64,000 nucleotides of DNA, from assembly GCF_018691265.1 (NCBI RefSeq), contig NW_024881330.1:17876886-17940885 (forward strand), read 5' to 3'. Under the pieces are notes generated by a model, which ran no database searches, was not told the origin of the DNA, and saw only the letters and a program-made list of their open reading frames with translations. Origin of the DNA: Tyto alba (taxonomy: Eukaryota; Chordata; Aves; Strigiformes; Tytonidae). Each line of letters opens with the position of its first letter. Position 1 is the first letter of the stretch. This document shows, piece by piece, positions 14,901 to 28,278 of the stretch. Position numbers and translations under genes: made by a program.

Positions 14901-15458
14901 TACGCTTGGCCTTGTATTAAGTCTAAATGAGCTTTTAGAACCCTGTCAAGCTTTGATGAAAAGAATCAAATATGTGAAAGTATTTGGCAGCCTTATTAGC
15001 AGTCGGTGCACGGAAGCTTTGCCTACTACTTAGGTTTCTATATAATGCTGCTGTTTCACTCCTCGATAGGGTCGTAATCCCTTTTCTACATGTGGGGTCC
15101 CTTTTAATGATACAGCTGTACAGCTGTATATATTGCTCTAGTCATGCTGATTTCAGGACTGAATTTGCAGGGGTGGAAATTATGAGCTGTCATTCTGACT
15201 GGTACAAAAGTTTATACTATAAGTACTTGAGGACATTTAAAAATAAACTTGTAATGTCACTATAATTACAAGATGTTCACTAGTATTAAAAAATGTTCTG
15301 ATTGCTTCAAATTTTTAAATAAAGAGTATCAACTTTCCTCTTTTTATGTCAGTTGTCTTTCCTATGTTAAACAGAGGGAAAATTATTCTCTTAGGCTGAT
15401 CAGGAAAACACAATTCAAAAGAAAAAGTTAGCATCCAGTGCTACTGTGTGTCCCACAG

Positions 15459-15767
15459 GTTCTTCCACTTTGATCAAAACTGCTTCCACTGGTGAGTTAG
15501 AGGAGCGTATTGCAGCCACTACTGGTGCTATTACTGTTGCTAGCACATCTGCTGATGTTGCTGTATCCAGTGCAGTGACCACCTGTAGACAACCTTCTGA
15601 AGAGCAACAAGTGCAAGCTATGAATATAAGAAAATCAATTCTGGAGTCGGCCACTTCCAAGGAAGCTCTCTCCCTTCATCAAGCAAATTTACAAAGCACA
15701 AGAAGACGACCAAGAAATGCTGAACAGATAGAAAGAACTAAAGAACTTGCAGTTATTACTCATAGAG
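15459..15767 (+). CDS. CSMD3: CSMD3 internal exon: long linker after CUB domain 2
   Basis: Encodes 103 residues of the Ser/Thr/Ala-rich extracellular linker that in CSMD3 lies between CUB2 and Sushi2. Seen: acceptor tract ending tcccacag before 15459, donor gtattg from 15768, an open frame throughout, and a residue series GSSTL...STGELEE...SEEQ...STRRRPRNAEQIERTKELAV that I recognise from vertebrate CSMD3, where the exon's C-terminal third is the best conserved part. The exon is 309 nt, phase 1 at both ends, so skipping it would not shift the frame. The first half (many Thr, Ser, Ala, Val) looks like an exposed, possibly O-glycosylated stalk; the end is charged and contains the basic patch RRRPR. 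One unpaired-looking Cys (TTCRQ) is present in the linker. The final base g joins the next exon to make a Val codon. CSMD3 is a neuronal transmembrane protein linked to dendrite development; the role of this linker is not known to me. Confidence 0.93.
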
Positions 15768-17390
15768 GTATTGGATATTATTTTACTTGTGCCCATATGG
15801 TTACAGAAAAATATTTTGTATAAATTAGAAGGTCAGGTATCCATTCAGGTGATGTCATTGGATCAAATGGGAAAGTGATTAAATCTGCTTAGAACTGAGT
15901 TCTAGTGGGGCAGCCAGATGGAAAAATTAAATTAATAATAATATCGTCATAGTAATTCAAATTGATTTATAAAAAGACAAAAGGGAAAGATAAGGAATTT
16001 TCTTTTGATGTCACATTATAGCTTATATCATTATATTTCATTATCAAGCCTAGTATGAGATATGATGAAAGTTTAGAGAATTGAGATTAAAATATTAATC
16101 TATTCTACATGTGTTTAGAAATAATCAAATATATCATAAAAAATTTACCTTATAAATAGCTATAGTTTTGTTCTAAACTAATCAGTGATTCAGTTGTAAG
16201 CAGATTCAGTTCTGTTTAAACCTTTAGCAAAATTTTGCCTTTTTAAAACATCTGTACATTTTTATTCTATCAAACATGAAATCAATGAATGAAGCAAAGT
16301 ATAGACCACTAGGCAGTTCAGTTGCATGTATTAAAGTAGTGAAGCTAAAGATTTTATATGTTTCTATATTCATATGATTTGATTCAAATGCTAAAGTACT
16401 AATAATGAACAACATTTGGAGTATAAACAAAACATTATTTTATTTAAAGATAAAAACTATATCTGAAACATGAGGCTGAGAAATAACAATGTTGGAATGT
16501 CTTAATTTAACCATAAGAGACATTCAGAAATTAATTACATGTGATATGTTTTTACACATACACAAGTTCAGGGCAGGAGTAGCGTAATTATTCAGGCTAA
16601 TGTTGAATACTATTTATTATATATTTTTAATATTTATTGTGTGCTAACCCGTTGTTACATATTAATCTATTGTGCATGAAGAATTTATAAATACAAATAT
16701 ATGAAGGAGGAAATTTTTTTTTATATCACAAACAATTTATAGAGATCTCATTATATGGTTGATATTCTGTAAAAACAACTTTATATTGGGATCTGTTGTC
16801 CTACTGCATCAGATAGTCCCCTGATATGTTATTGTAGCTTTGTTTACTAACAACTGAAACAGCAGAGCTGCTGTTATATAGATTTTTGAAACGTAATTTA
16901 AGCAAGATAGCTGAAAACCAGTCATTATATTTGGGTTGCATATGAAACAGAAATAATTTGTCAACTATTTGTGTTTCACTTATATAAATTTCAGTACAAA
17001 ACTGAAATATTTTCATGTTTATCAACTGGTATAATTAATTGAGCTTGGTTTGTACTAGTTGTGTGGCTATACATCAACTTCAGAACTTCTTTGTCAAGGT
17101 AAAAAAAGCAGGCTTATTTTCAGTTATTAGGGAGTATTTGAGGATTTGTAATAATCTCTTCTAATCTGAAGATGTGGGAGTGTTCTAATTTGGCAACTGA
17201 ATTTACCAGAATTGTGATATACATACAGTTTCTTCCATCTTCTACTTGTAGACATTGAACTATAATGTCCTCTCCACTGTTTTCTCACTGTCCTTTTCTT
17301 CTCTGACCTGTCCTTTAATTAAAATATAGGTAAGGCACATACTTCTGAATTACTTTGTCATATTAAAGTGTTAAATCCTACATTTTTGGA

Positions 17391-17455
17391 AAACAAACAA
17401 ACAAACAAACAAAACAAAACAAAAAACCAAACAAACAAAAAAAAAAAAAAAAAAA
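17391..17455. repeat. AAAC / A-rich simple repeat
   Basis: aaac units, then aaaac units, then a long A run. Such tails can mark an old retroposed sequence, but no body is recognisable to its left. Confidence 0.85.
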
Positions 17456-18586
17456 GAGACCAAGATATTGCTAAAGTAACGTTACAGTTCTTTTCCGTCA
17501 CATATTAGAGTAGTACCGAGGCACTAAAAGGTACCACAGCGCACATACAGATGAAAATAGACTGTATTGATTCTCCCACTGGAGAATAAAGCCCACTCCT
17601 AACTCTGTGCGCAGATTATTGCCTCATGCCACATTTAAAGTCTTAATTTTGCTAGCATTCTTTATACAAAATCTTTTAAATATTCTTTACTTTATAATAT
17701 TCACAAAACAGTATATGTATGTATGCTATTAAAGTGGGTATTCACATATGAAGTAAAAAATTGCCATTCTTCATAGGCAAACACCAATATTTGTTAGTAT
17801 ACTTATAATAGCCATGAAAACATATCAAATGACCCTCATTAAATAACCTGTAATGGCCTTCCATAAAATATTCCTCATTACAAAGGCATGGACATATTTT
17901 GAAGGAATGTTTGTGAATCTGAGACTATTGTTAGTTGACTTGAAGAAATTTTCATTATGGGCACATATTCCGTAGGTGTTTCTATGGAGTTTCCTGTAGG
18001 TTTCAACTGAAATATTTTAGCTTCTCTTTAACAATGAAATATGCACAGAAGTATAAAAACTACTTGTCTTGCCCTGCATATTGAATTACTATGGAACTAC
18101 ATATAAAAGTTACTTAAGATGTTTATGTAAATTCCTTTAAAATTATTTCTCTATTTATTAGATATTAAAAATAAGGTTTTATTTTGGAAATATATTTTTC
18201 TTGTGCTCTTGATCATAATTTAAGAATTATGCTCCCAAATCTATGAAAATTATTTAATTATTGAATAGATAAAATTTAATATATTAAATATAATTTACTA
18301 AAATTTATTATATCATACATGTGTATATTTAAAATGGTAAAAACGTACCATACATGTAGTCTCCACTGTAAGCTTTTTTGAGAATGTAGTGATATCAGAA
18401 TAGTGCTGGATTATGATACATTAGCATTGATGCAAAATAACTAAAAAATAAGAGTCATATTGTTGGCTTCTATAAGACTGTTCTGTGAATAAAATATTTC
18501 AGAATGAGTAAACAATAACAATATTGTTTTGTTTCCTAAACTGATACTTTGTTGAAGTGTGTGTATGAAAGAGATGCATAGAGAGA

Positions 18587-18612
18587 ACTATCTATTTATC
18601 TAAATAGATAGT
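18587..18612. repeat. Perfect inverted repeat (12-bp arms, 2-base loop)
   Basis: Arms actatctattta and taaatagatagt around tc, followed by a further tctctatctatct run. Can form a hairpin; probably grew from a TCTA/TAGA microsatellite. Confidence 0.8.
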
Positions 18613-21600
18613 CTCTATCTATCTAAAACTAAACTTCTAGGTGTACATTAGTCTACCACTCTTACTCTTATTATCTTACCACTCTTACTACTTCAACAAT
18701 AATTGTAGGTTGTGTCAAAGGCTGCCTGAAAAATTTCTTCACTAACCTTATTAGTTGGAAATCACAGAAGACAAGAAGACTTTGTGTTCTATTTAAGAGA
18801 GGAAAAAGGAACCCTAGACACATTTGGTGAAATACTTTCATTAGAAGTAAGGAAGTACAAGTATTTTATAAGGGAGTAGTGAGATCTCATGAGGATAATG
18901 TACATGGTTATAGTTCCTTCATCAAAAAGAATTCAGACTGTATCAGATGAATTTAAGAACTATAATAGTGTTATATTGTTCTGAACATTCTACCTTACAA
19001 AAGAAAATGTAAGGATGAAAGGAGAAATGTTTCAGGGAAGTGAATGCAGTATGTGGAGAACTTAAATAAGGACAAATGAGTATATAATATATAAATGTAT
19101 ACATTAGGGAGAGGAGCGAGAAGAGTTCTTGTTATTGGAACAATGAAGCCTTTTGGTAGAAGGAGGGAGTAGATGAAGAGTGAAAAGCTTACGTTCGAGA
19201 TTCAGCTTGATAGGCTAATGAAAAATATATTTAGATATGATAGCTGGAAGAGAAACCTAACATCTTTTGGGTCCTGATTAAATCCATTTGAACAGAAAAA
19301 AAAGACTGAGCAGTGTTGAACATAATCTCCAAGGTGGATGACTAAGTAGTTTTCAGATTTTCAGCATTTTATGACATAATCTCTAATTCGATGTTACACA
19401 GTACTGATGCTACTGTTTGCATTTCATCAAGTCACATGATCAAAAATACATTCAGAATTGTAAGAGACTTATTTGGATAGGAGATGTACACCAGCATTCT
19501 TGACTCCCAAAAATCCAAAGAAACAAACTTGCTGACATTTAAATCTATAAAAATAAAACAAACAAACAAACCAACCTATGAGCCATATGTATTTAAAGTA
19601 GTATTAAGGAAAATTTTAAGCCTCTCCTTGCATTACAGCTCTGGATAGGTGGTTACATCAGATAGGTTTTTATAAGTTTTTATTATCTTTACAATAGATT
19701 TTTATGGTTTTGCCAATTACATAATTAATAATATGAAAGTAATACTGAAGATTAATTCTGTGGTAGATATAATTTTTAGATGTATATGTAAGTTTGGTCT
19801 CTGAACAGTTTAATTTCCTTGATCTAACTTTTCAGTTTTAATTTTGGATTGATTCTGAAATAGATTGAAGGACAGGCCATAAAGGAAGTTTGGGGTTCAC
19901 ATCTGTTTTAATTAATGCAATATTGTTCTCCAAATCATTGGAGAATCTTATTGCTACCTTCCATCTATACCACTGTTCCTTCTCAGGGGTATCTTGCTTT
20001 TTTTGACTAATCTATTTCCCTGGATCTTGGATGTTCAGAAATATGAGAATATACTAGTCTGACCATATTTAGCTGTTTGTAACATTATCACATCTGAACT
20101 ATTTGTCTTGAGAGAAATGGATATATCGAAGTTTAAACTCATCTCGTGAGAGAGTAGTTATCTAAGGCCAGATGAATTGAGCCCTTAAAGTGTCCATTTC
20201 TCTCTGTGGACTAGCTTAGGTATTTACAACTGTACTGTCTACTGACATGAATCTGTCCTCTGAGACTTCTGAAAAATGAAGTCCACTTTCTGCACTTAAT
20301 GGCATGTGTATGCTAAAACTGTTTTGAACAGTTACAATTTTCCTCACTGGTTTCCACACTGGCATGTGCAAAATAATAACTAGTTTATCAAGTATTAAAG
20401 AATATATTTATTGTGGTTTGGGTATGGGATTTTTTTGTGATGGTGGGGTTGTTTCTATGTATATACATGCATATGTAGCATGACACGTAATTTAGTGATG
20501 GCATGTCTGGATCAAATGCATTTCTATACTCCTTCACAGTGTATTCAGAAACTACTGTTCAACAGATCACATCCAAAACCCAGTTAAAATTAAAATTTTT
20601 CTCTTGTAGTGTAAAGATGCTTCAGACATCTTGAATTGCATGCTTTCTTAGTGGTATTTAATAACATTGGCAAAGTGATAAAAATAGTTATAAAAATTTC
20701 TGATTGTTTTAAATGTGTTCACCAAGACAATCTTGTAACTATTTTCAGTTCCACCTTAGATCCTGTGAACTCTGTTTCTTGTGTACATAGAATATGGATA
20801 TGCCATTCAGGTGTTTGAGGATGAGTAGAAACAAACAAAAAACACAAACCAGTCTTCCTTCTTTAATGTGTTATTATGATGATTTCTGAAAATAAAGGAC
20901 AAACACCTCCCTAAAGCAAGAATTTAAAACCATCCCAGCACCTGAGATCATGTATTCAACCCCACTCCCATTTTACTTAGGTGTTGGAAGAATATATGTG
21001 CCTTTCTTCTGATTCATGAGGAGTTATTTTACACTGATGGCCAAAACAAGCTTAGAGCTATACTCCTACATTTATACTTATGTAGAAATAGCATCTTAGA
21101 AATTTCATACAGTGATGAGAGTGCATTACTGTTATTCCAATATGGCTCTACTGTGTGAATGTACAGTTCTTGGGTCAATGACTTCCACTGAGGATAGAAT
21201 TGCTTATGGACTTCAAATAATTTGGGGGTGAGGAGGTGGGGAAGGGCATTTGGTATTAAAGATTAAATATAGATATATATATATAAATTACAGTATTTTG
21301 TGGCAACAGATATGTTCTGCTCCTGCAAATAACTTATTTCCCAGAACAATGAGCAATGTTTATAGTTTACATTATGATGATAAACAAAGAAATCTGCATT
21401 TTGCCTCTTGAGATAAAAGCATCCATGTATTTAAAAGATGATGATCTCTTCCATCAGAAGTATAAAAATCTTTATCATCATATCCTATATCCATCGTATA
21501 AATTTTCTTTCTTAATAGTGTGCTATTTTCTCCTGAATCTCATTCTGCTCTTGTTTACAGTAATGATTACCTTTATTTGTAAAATCAGCAATAACATTTT

Positions 21601-22096
21601 GTTACTTCAGTATTTATGCCTCATGTAAGGGTTTCTTTAACTATTAATTGATTCTGTATAGGAAGTTAAGGGGTGTTGAAAAATTCTCTGATGATGTACT
21701 GTCTTCTCTTGTTAGCTTCTCTTAGACCTAGTTCCTTTAATCTCTGCTGTCTTCATCAGCGGTATTTGCTTGTGTCCAACATACAGCATCTTCTTCCATA
21801 TAGTTTTTAAATATGTTTAATCCATAGTCACTTGAAGATAATGTACCCAAAATTAACCTATACTTAAAATTTAAATTTTTTTAGAAGGTCCATTTTTATG
21901 AATGGTTCATTACTTAATGGCAGAGTATACTGGAGAAGAGACACTTATATTAATGACTGAAAGAAAAAGTTTCTTGAGCTACTTTTGTTTTATTTACTCT
22001 TACCTTTTGATACCTGCTAAATTTTAGTTTTGTTCTCTTTATATTAGTTATTTTGTTTCAAAAATATGGTGAGGCCATATAGTTTGCCTAGATTAA

Positions 22097-22117
22097 CTGC
22101 CTTTATCATAAAGGCAG
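22097..22117. repeat. Perfect inverted repeat (10-bp arms, 1-base loop)
   Basis: ctgcctttat c ataaaggcag. Non-simple sequence in both arms. Confidence 0.75.
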
Positions 22118-23425
22118 ACCAAAATAAAGACTTCTACAGAAATAATTCAGCTGTGGGTTTAGGGGTAAGTGGGAGCCAACTACCTTCCATATCACACTTG
22201 GCAAATAACAATTTTCAGGGAAGAGGACCAGCTGCAGAACCAACAGCAGAACAGTTGACCATATTTTATTTTTTTTGTATCCAAATCTCCACAGTTAAAC
22301 CAGAAAATTATCCTGGTATGCTTAATTTAATACTGCAGTGTTTTTTTTTTTATGATCAGAATATTTCTGTTTTCTCTGTGTGATCAAAACACAGATAAAA
22401 TCTCAGTATTTCCTGGATAAAAATTATTCTTCCACACTAGATCTAGAAATATAACTAAGGTAGATTTTGAAAAAAAACTAGTGGAGATACTTTCAGAATG
22501 GGGAGGTAATCTGGATCCCTATAGATCATGAGAATGTATTCCAGTGTGTTACTTTTAAAAGGACTTTTTATTTATTAAAACATTTCATTTTTTTAGCTGT
22601 TGTCTCTGCTCTGTCTTTTTTCCCAAATGTAATACTGACTTTTAATGTAAATTTTAACATCTGAAGTAACAAGCAAAATATGTTGACAAAAAATACGTTG
22701 ACATTTCTACTGCTGATCAAACTCTTTCAGAATGTATGTGGATTAATATATGTCCTAATTGCTTGGATTCTTCTAGAATTCAGATCTGAGCATATATATT
22801 GGATTTCAGTGTGCTTTCAATAGCATGTTGTGGATGACTCTTTTTTCCTTTTAAATTTTCTATCACTGGAGAGAATAATCGAATTAAAATTTCACAGAAA
22901 ATCAGCAGTTTAAAAAAATATCAGAGTACCTTTTTTAAAAATGTTACTGACTTTTCAGTTGGCAGATAGGAGAGTATTCTGTAAGGTTTTTTTCTCTTTT
23001 TCTTATTTTTTTTTTTTTTTTTAATAGAGGGCGCAGGGAATAAACATTACTGTTTCTTAATACAGAAGAAACACCAGATAAGGTTCAGCTGTTCAGCTGT
23101 TTTAGAGCAATCATATCTATCGTTCTTTTAATTTTCCACATTCCAAAAATGTGTGACAGTGTTTTGCACAACTATATGGTCCGTGTAAATAAACACTTTT
23201 GGCCATGATTTTTTTTTTGGTATGGGGAAGAGAAATCAAGGTACAAATCCTACTTCTTTTCTTTGTCAGGTGTACAAATTGGTCTCAATACTTGTTTTTG
23301 TAAATTGTTTTCCACCAAATGTACACAATATGAACTTGTTAGGTTAGTTGCTCTAATTTGTATATACTTCCATGATAAAATTTGTCAAATGAAATGAAAT
23401 ATTTTAGACTGTATTGCCTGATACG

Positions 23426-23457
23426 TGTTTTTGTTTGTTTGTTTGTTTGTTTTTTTA
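23426..23457 (+). repeat. GTTT microsatellite in the acceptor tract of the short linker exon
   Basis: A run of gttt units followed by ttttttt ends five bases before the acceptor AG at 23461-23462, so the array is itself the pyrimidine-rich tract of the exon. Confidence 0.9.
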
Positions 23458-23462
23458 ACTAG

Positions 23463-23540
23463 TGAAAAAGGCCATAGATTTTAAATCTAGAGGATTTAAA
23501 TTGTTTCCAGGGAAAGACAACAGCAACAAGTTTTCTATCT
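23463..23540 (+). CDS. CSMD3: CSMD3 internal exon: short basic linker before Sushi 2
   Basis: A 78-nt exon (26 codons' worth, phase 1 to phase 1) whose product is Lys-rich: after a Val shared with the preceding exon it reads KKAIDFKSRGFKLFPG and ends NSNKFSI. I recognise this as the conserved segment of CSMD3 between the long linker and the second Sushi domain. Acceptor: tttttttaactag, with a GTTT microsatellite as the pyrimidine-rich tract. Donor: t|gtgagt, a strong match to consensus. The last base t joins ta of the next exon to form Leu, giving LNEGG as in other CSMD3 proteins. Its length is divisible by three with symmetric phase, so it can be skipped alone or with the preceding exon. No domain fold is evident; it is probably an extended basic connector. 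Confidence 0.94.
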
Positions 23541-26500
23541 GTGAGTGTACTTCTTTTTTGTTACTTTTTTCTAGTGCAAGAGTGAAGTTTGTGCTGTCTG
23601 TGTTGTTTGTGTGTTTTCAAAATTGTTTATGTATTTCTGATAATATAAATGACAAATCGGTTTCTTCATTCTGCATGGTCAATTTTTAAATATGGTTCTA
23701 CTCTGAAGGCAGGCTTTCTATAAATCTGGCATTGTAGAAAGGCATGTTATTTTGTCAGTAATTTCACACTAAATTTGCAGCATTTGCAAGGAAATAAATA
23801 TTCAGCCTCCCAGGTGTCAGCTGAAATCTTAGCTGTGAACAGAAGATATGTTGTTTTAATTGAAAATTAGTACTAGCAGGGAAAGGCTATACAAACCAAA
23901 GCTTATACTCATTTACAAATGTGCAACCACATATTTTTCCAAGTGACACACATGAGGTCACTTTCTGGAACTTTTTTTCTTCATTAACATTGACATTTTG
24001 AACTGATTAACTAACTATAATTATAAAAATTCTGGAGATGCTTTGTGCCTTCAATTTTAATTACAGAAAATAGAAACTGAAAGTGCTCAGCATCTTAGAG
24101 TACTGTGTCCTGATTAACTCATAAGGAGGAGTCACACAACATTCTAGCATAGATTAAACAGGTATGACTATAAATACATTAAAGAGGTTATCTTTTGCAA
24201 AAGAACATGCCATTTTTATAGAGTTCCTTTTTGGGCTAGAACCGCATTTTAAATATTTAAAAGTAATTGTTTAAAATAAAGATGGACTAAATGCTTAGCC
24301 TATGTCTGCTTATACTACATCTCATTATTCTTCACAGGAGTGAAAGAACTTGCTTTTGACACTCTTTAGGTCAGATGCATTTGCACTTATTTTTTGTTTA
24401 AAATGTCAGTGATGGATTCAGTGTCCAGAATTTAGCAACGCATATTGGCATAACTTTTAATGCATTTTTCAGTTTTAGATTTTAAACTGTCAACTTATCA
24501 GTCACATTTTTTTTAGAGAAAGGTGTTTTCAAGCAGCAAAACCCTTTAACACTTATCAAGTCAGAAAAATAAAGCAAATCAAACTTATATTCAGTTTTTA
24601 TAATGTAGCATATTGTCCTATTCAACTTTTCTGTAAACTGCATCACCTAAATAGTTCCATAAGGCATTTCTGGTTTATTCAAAAACTTTGTATCAAGATA
24701 TTTAATAACAAGTATTCTTTTTAAAAATATTGGGTGACTGGAAAGTCAAGTGATTATACAACAAGAAATAACAGTAAGATAATTACAGTAGTATTTATAG
24801 AGCACATCACTGAGTTCTCTGTCTGATGGTCCAGCTGTGCTTTTAGAGTTACAAATGAGAATAGTATAATGGCTGATAAAACATAGTGTTTCTCTATAAA
24901 TTTATTTTGCATAAATCATCAAATATTCCACTATATAAACATTAATAGAAATTGCATATTTATAATGAAGTACCAGACTCTTGTGATATCTGGTGATTGT
25001 TATGAAATTAGTGATGAAATTTCTTAATATGTTCTTGAAAATATTTATATAATTTCATATGTTATGATATTATATGTAAAGCTGGAAACTTCTATATCTT
25101 GTTTTATTGGTTAAGCAGAGTAGATACCTATGTGAGTCAATAATAAGTGAAGGTGAAAACACTGATGATTTGTACCTTAAGTGATCACAATCTTGTCATA
25201 AATAGATAACTAAGATTTTATATTTCAATCTAGCATTTGTTTGGCTAGTCACTTTGGTAGCTGTGGACATTTAAAAGGCAATATTTCATGAAAAGCCTAT
25301 GTATTTAGCTGTTAACTTCAGAATAAATTTCCCAGTGTGGCCTCAGCTGGATCTGTACTTGTATTAAAATGACAGAGAGGATCCTTTTAAAAAAAATTAA
25401 AAGAATGACCATCATTCAACTGTTAGTGGAAATAAGATAAGTGAATACCTGTTTTACATTATGCCTTGTATCAACAATGTCTTCAGAAATTATCATCTAA
25501 CATTTCTTATGTGCATGTCTTTTCCCTGTTTCACTTTCTTTTTTTTTTAATGTATCAGGTATGTAACATTCAATACTACTGCATAGTTGATTTGCACATA
25601 GTAAAGTCATAATGGTAATATTTGATATTATGATACACTTTGAAACAAGTATGCATCTATTTAATTTTACAAGTGTTGAGATTAACAAAAATAATCACTG
25701 GGGGACCTAATTCAGTCTGGATTAGAACTCTGGAATTTCTCACTCCCAGTTTCATGACCAGACCATGAATGAATGCTTCCCCTAGAGAAGCCTTTAATTT
25801 ACTACAGGAAATCTTTTAATTGGTGATTGTCGTATGACTATCTGGGGCGTAAACAAACAAATATAGCTATACAGATATCTGGGAAACCACATAGAGCTGT
25901 ATTTCACTAGACTGAAAAACAAGCATAATGTCTGGAAAAGTAACATCAAAACAAAAATAAAATGTATATTTATTTTTTATTAAGTACTTATCAGAAATCA
26001 GAATGGATTTAAGTTTGTGCTTAAATTTCTGATTTGGGATCAAATAGAAATCAATTTATTGACTTATACTTAACTTCTGAATTTTTACTGTGCTATGTCT
26101 TTTGTTTTAATTTAATCACTATTTTATTGATTTTCTTTAACAAAAGCCTTTGTATTTCCATTTTTTAATATTAATAAATCCATAATTTATAATTTAAAAA
26201 TTCATTTCATAGAGTATTTTTAAGGGTGGGACTTATGTAAAAAAGAATAGTAATTCAAGCTTCCGGTTTTGGTAGAAATTTAAGTATATAATAGTTCTTG
26301 TGCTTTGAAATCCAGTAGAATATTCTTTTTTATATGAATCTTCACTCTATTATTTGTTTATGGGGAAGTATAGTGTACAAAAAATAATTATTTGAAATAT
26401 TAAAACATGAATTACAATAAATAGAAATAGCTCTGTTAAAATAGTATTTTTACTTTAATTTCTTCATAGTAAAGAATTTCATCTGTGTGCATAGATATAT

Positions 26501-28258
26501 GATACAGCCCCAAAATGGCACCATTGTATTCTAATTTCTGTGATACTATTATCAGTCATCCTGAATAATTTCTTAACTATAGTTTTAACATATGTTTAAT
26601 GTCAGAAAAATTAACAGTCACAAAACTGAGATGTCTTTTACCCTTCTTGTTCTAAAGTATACTTCCTTTCCCTTCCTGCATTGCTCAGTGAATCATAACT
26701 GTCTACCCAAAGTTTTAAGGTCTTTTCTATATATACAGGCTACTAATGATGATTCTGAATTTCTCACATATTGATATAAGCTTTGGAACTCTGGAAAAGC
26801 ACCCAGATATTTCTGAGAGAGTTCACTCTAAATGTTCATCCAACAACTTCCTGCTAGATGGCCTTGTGGAATGCAGTTTATGGAATTGAATTATTAGAGA
26901 TATATATATTCCATTTCTAGCAGGAACTTGGATTTCTATAGTCTATATGCTTTCATCACACCTACAAGTATTGGAGAAGGAAAAGACTGAAACCTGACAA
27001 TATGGATGGGTTCTAAGGAAGAGCCCTCCTGTACCAAAAGTCCCCTGAGCATGGAGGTGAAGATGAACAGAGATTGTCTTGAACTGCTTTTAGAACAACC
27101 TTGGATATGGCACAGAACTTTCAGAGCAGAGGAGGATAAATACTGTGGCTCCAGTTGACAAAGGCAGAGCTTGATAGGTTTTTTGAGTAGCGTGCTTTTG
27201 AGGTGTTTTCCTTTTAACCCTCTGTAAAATTTTCATTTGGCCTTTGACTTCCTCAGTTGTACTAAATCAATTCTTCCCTTTCTGTGTGTGTAAGAATAAA
27301 AATTTCAAGGAAGGGAAAACCCCCAAGTATTCTTAATGTAATTCTCCTTCATTAAAAGCTGAACTTTAATGAACGCCCTTTACATGTATAGTTAGAAACT
27401 ACATTTTTTATTTGGGTACATTCAATTCACAATGTAACATGATTAGCCTAGTTATATGCAAACTTTTCTTTAAAGGAAAATTAAAATCTAATACTGCAAA
27501 TGCTAGTTCCTCAGAAATAAATATGAATAAAGGTGAAAATCTCTTTCTGCTTAGTATAATTTTCTTGGTTTCATGTCAAATTGTGTTTTTGAGAAAATAC
27601 TCTTCTATCGGGACATGAATTTACCAATAGCAGACCCCAACAACCTTTGGTAATTTTTTGGGGGGGGAACTCCTAACTCCTGGTTCAATTCACTTAAAAT
27701 TTAACTACAAAATTAATAGAATTATTTTGGCCTAAAATTATTTTTGTAAGATACTTTTGCAAGATGTAAAAAATATGAGAATGTATTTAATGCAGTGAAA
27801 AAAAAAATGAATGAAAACGGCTGAGGGCTAGATCACTACATACAAATTTCTGGAAAAACACTGAAAGATACACAGGAAGTTTCTCTCTGAAGATCCATTT
27901 TAGTTTATTGTAAGATAAATGTATGTAAATCAAACTGGCATTTGAGTTTACTTTCAGAACACTGTATTTTTGGGGTATCTATATTTTCAATACTGATTAA
28001 GGACATTTCTCTCAGCATGAACCTATGAATTCAAGTTTTATTATAATTCAAGGAGAAAAGGTCAGCTCTTAGTGGAGATGACATTTATTAAATTATGTTC
28101 AGAGCAAAATCTTAGTCCTAAACCTGTTGAACACTCCTTTAAATGTTAATGTTTGTATAAGAACAGTAATATTTTCATATGGGTTCAATAATATTACAAG
28201 CAAAAAAAATTAGCTAATTAGTTCAACATATATAAAATTTATGTTATTTTTATGAAAT

Positions 28259-28278
28259 AAAAAAAAAAAAAAAAAAAA
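28259..28278. repeat. Poly(A) run
   Basis: A run of about 20 A following tatgaaat; no body of a retroelement is recognised upstream. Confidence 0.8.

Larger units (their letters stand above)
1..15458 (+). other. CSMD3: CSMD3 intron upstream of the linker exon (5' end outside window)
   Basis: At least 15.5 kb of AT-rich sequence. I looked for the CUB2 exon expected before the linker exon and did not find it, so it lies left of the window. Contents that can be named: a CR1 3' end at 3503-3830, a GC-rich island at 4736-5129, an old CR1 at 9740-10690, T-rich and GTTT-type simple repeats at 6822-6880 and 11901-11921, and an AT hairpin at 7865-7889. Open frames here are short, lack family resemblance and mostly fall in repeats. 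The remaining stretches (about 1-3500, 5130-9700 and 10700-15400) show nothing else I can support. Confidence 0.85.
15768..23462 (+). other. CSMD3: CSMD3 intron, 7.7 kb, between the two linker exons
   Basis: Begins gtattg and ends aactag. Almost all unique AT-rich DNA. Identifiable: an AAAC/A-rich simple repeat at 17391-17455, a perfect 12-bp inverted repeat at 18587-18612, a TA run near 21266-21287, a perfect 10-bp inverted repeat at 22097-22117, a T run at 23006-23022, and the GTTT repeat at 23426-23457 that forms the acceptor tract. No CR1 copy or LTR is obvious. Phase 1. Confidence 0.85.

Noticed and set aside
14984..15265. 93-codon open frame close to the linker exon
   Set aside because: Checked as a possible CUB2 exon; it lacks the CUB cysteines and motifs and the flanking splice sites do not fit.
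15293..15767. An alternative upstream acceptor (ctcttag at about 15395) for the linker exon
   Set aside because: The frame is open from there, but the GSSTL start known from CSMD3 follows the better-placed acceptor tcccacag at 15458, and phase 1 is kept.
19185..19215. GTTCGAGATTC, resembling a tRNA T-loop
   Set aside because: No T-arm stem pairs around it and there is no D-arm or acceptor stem.
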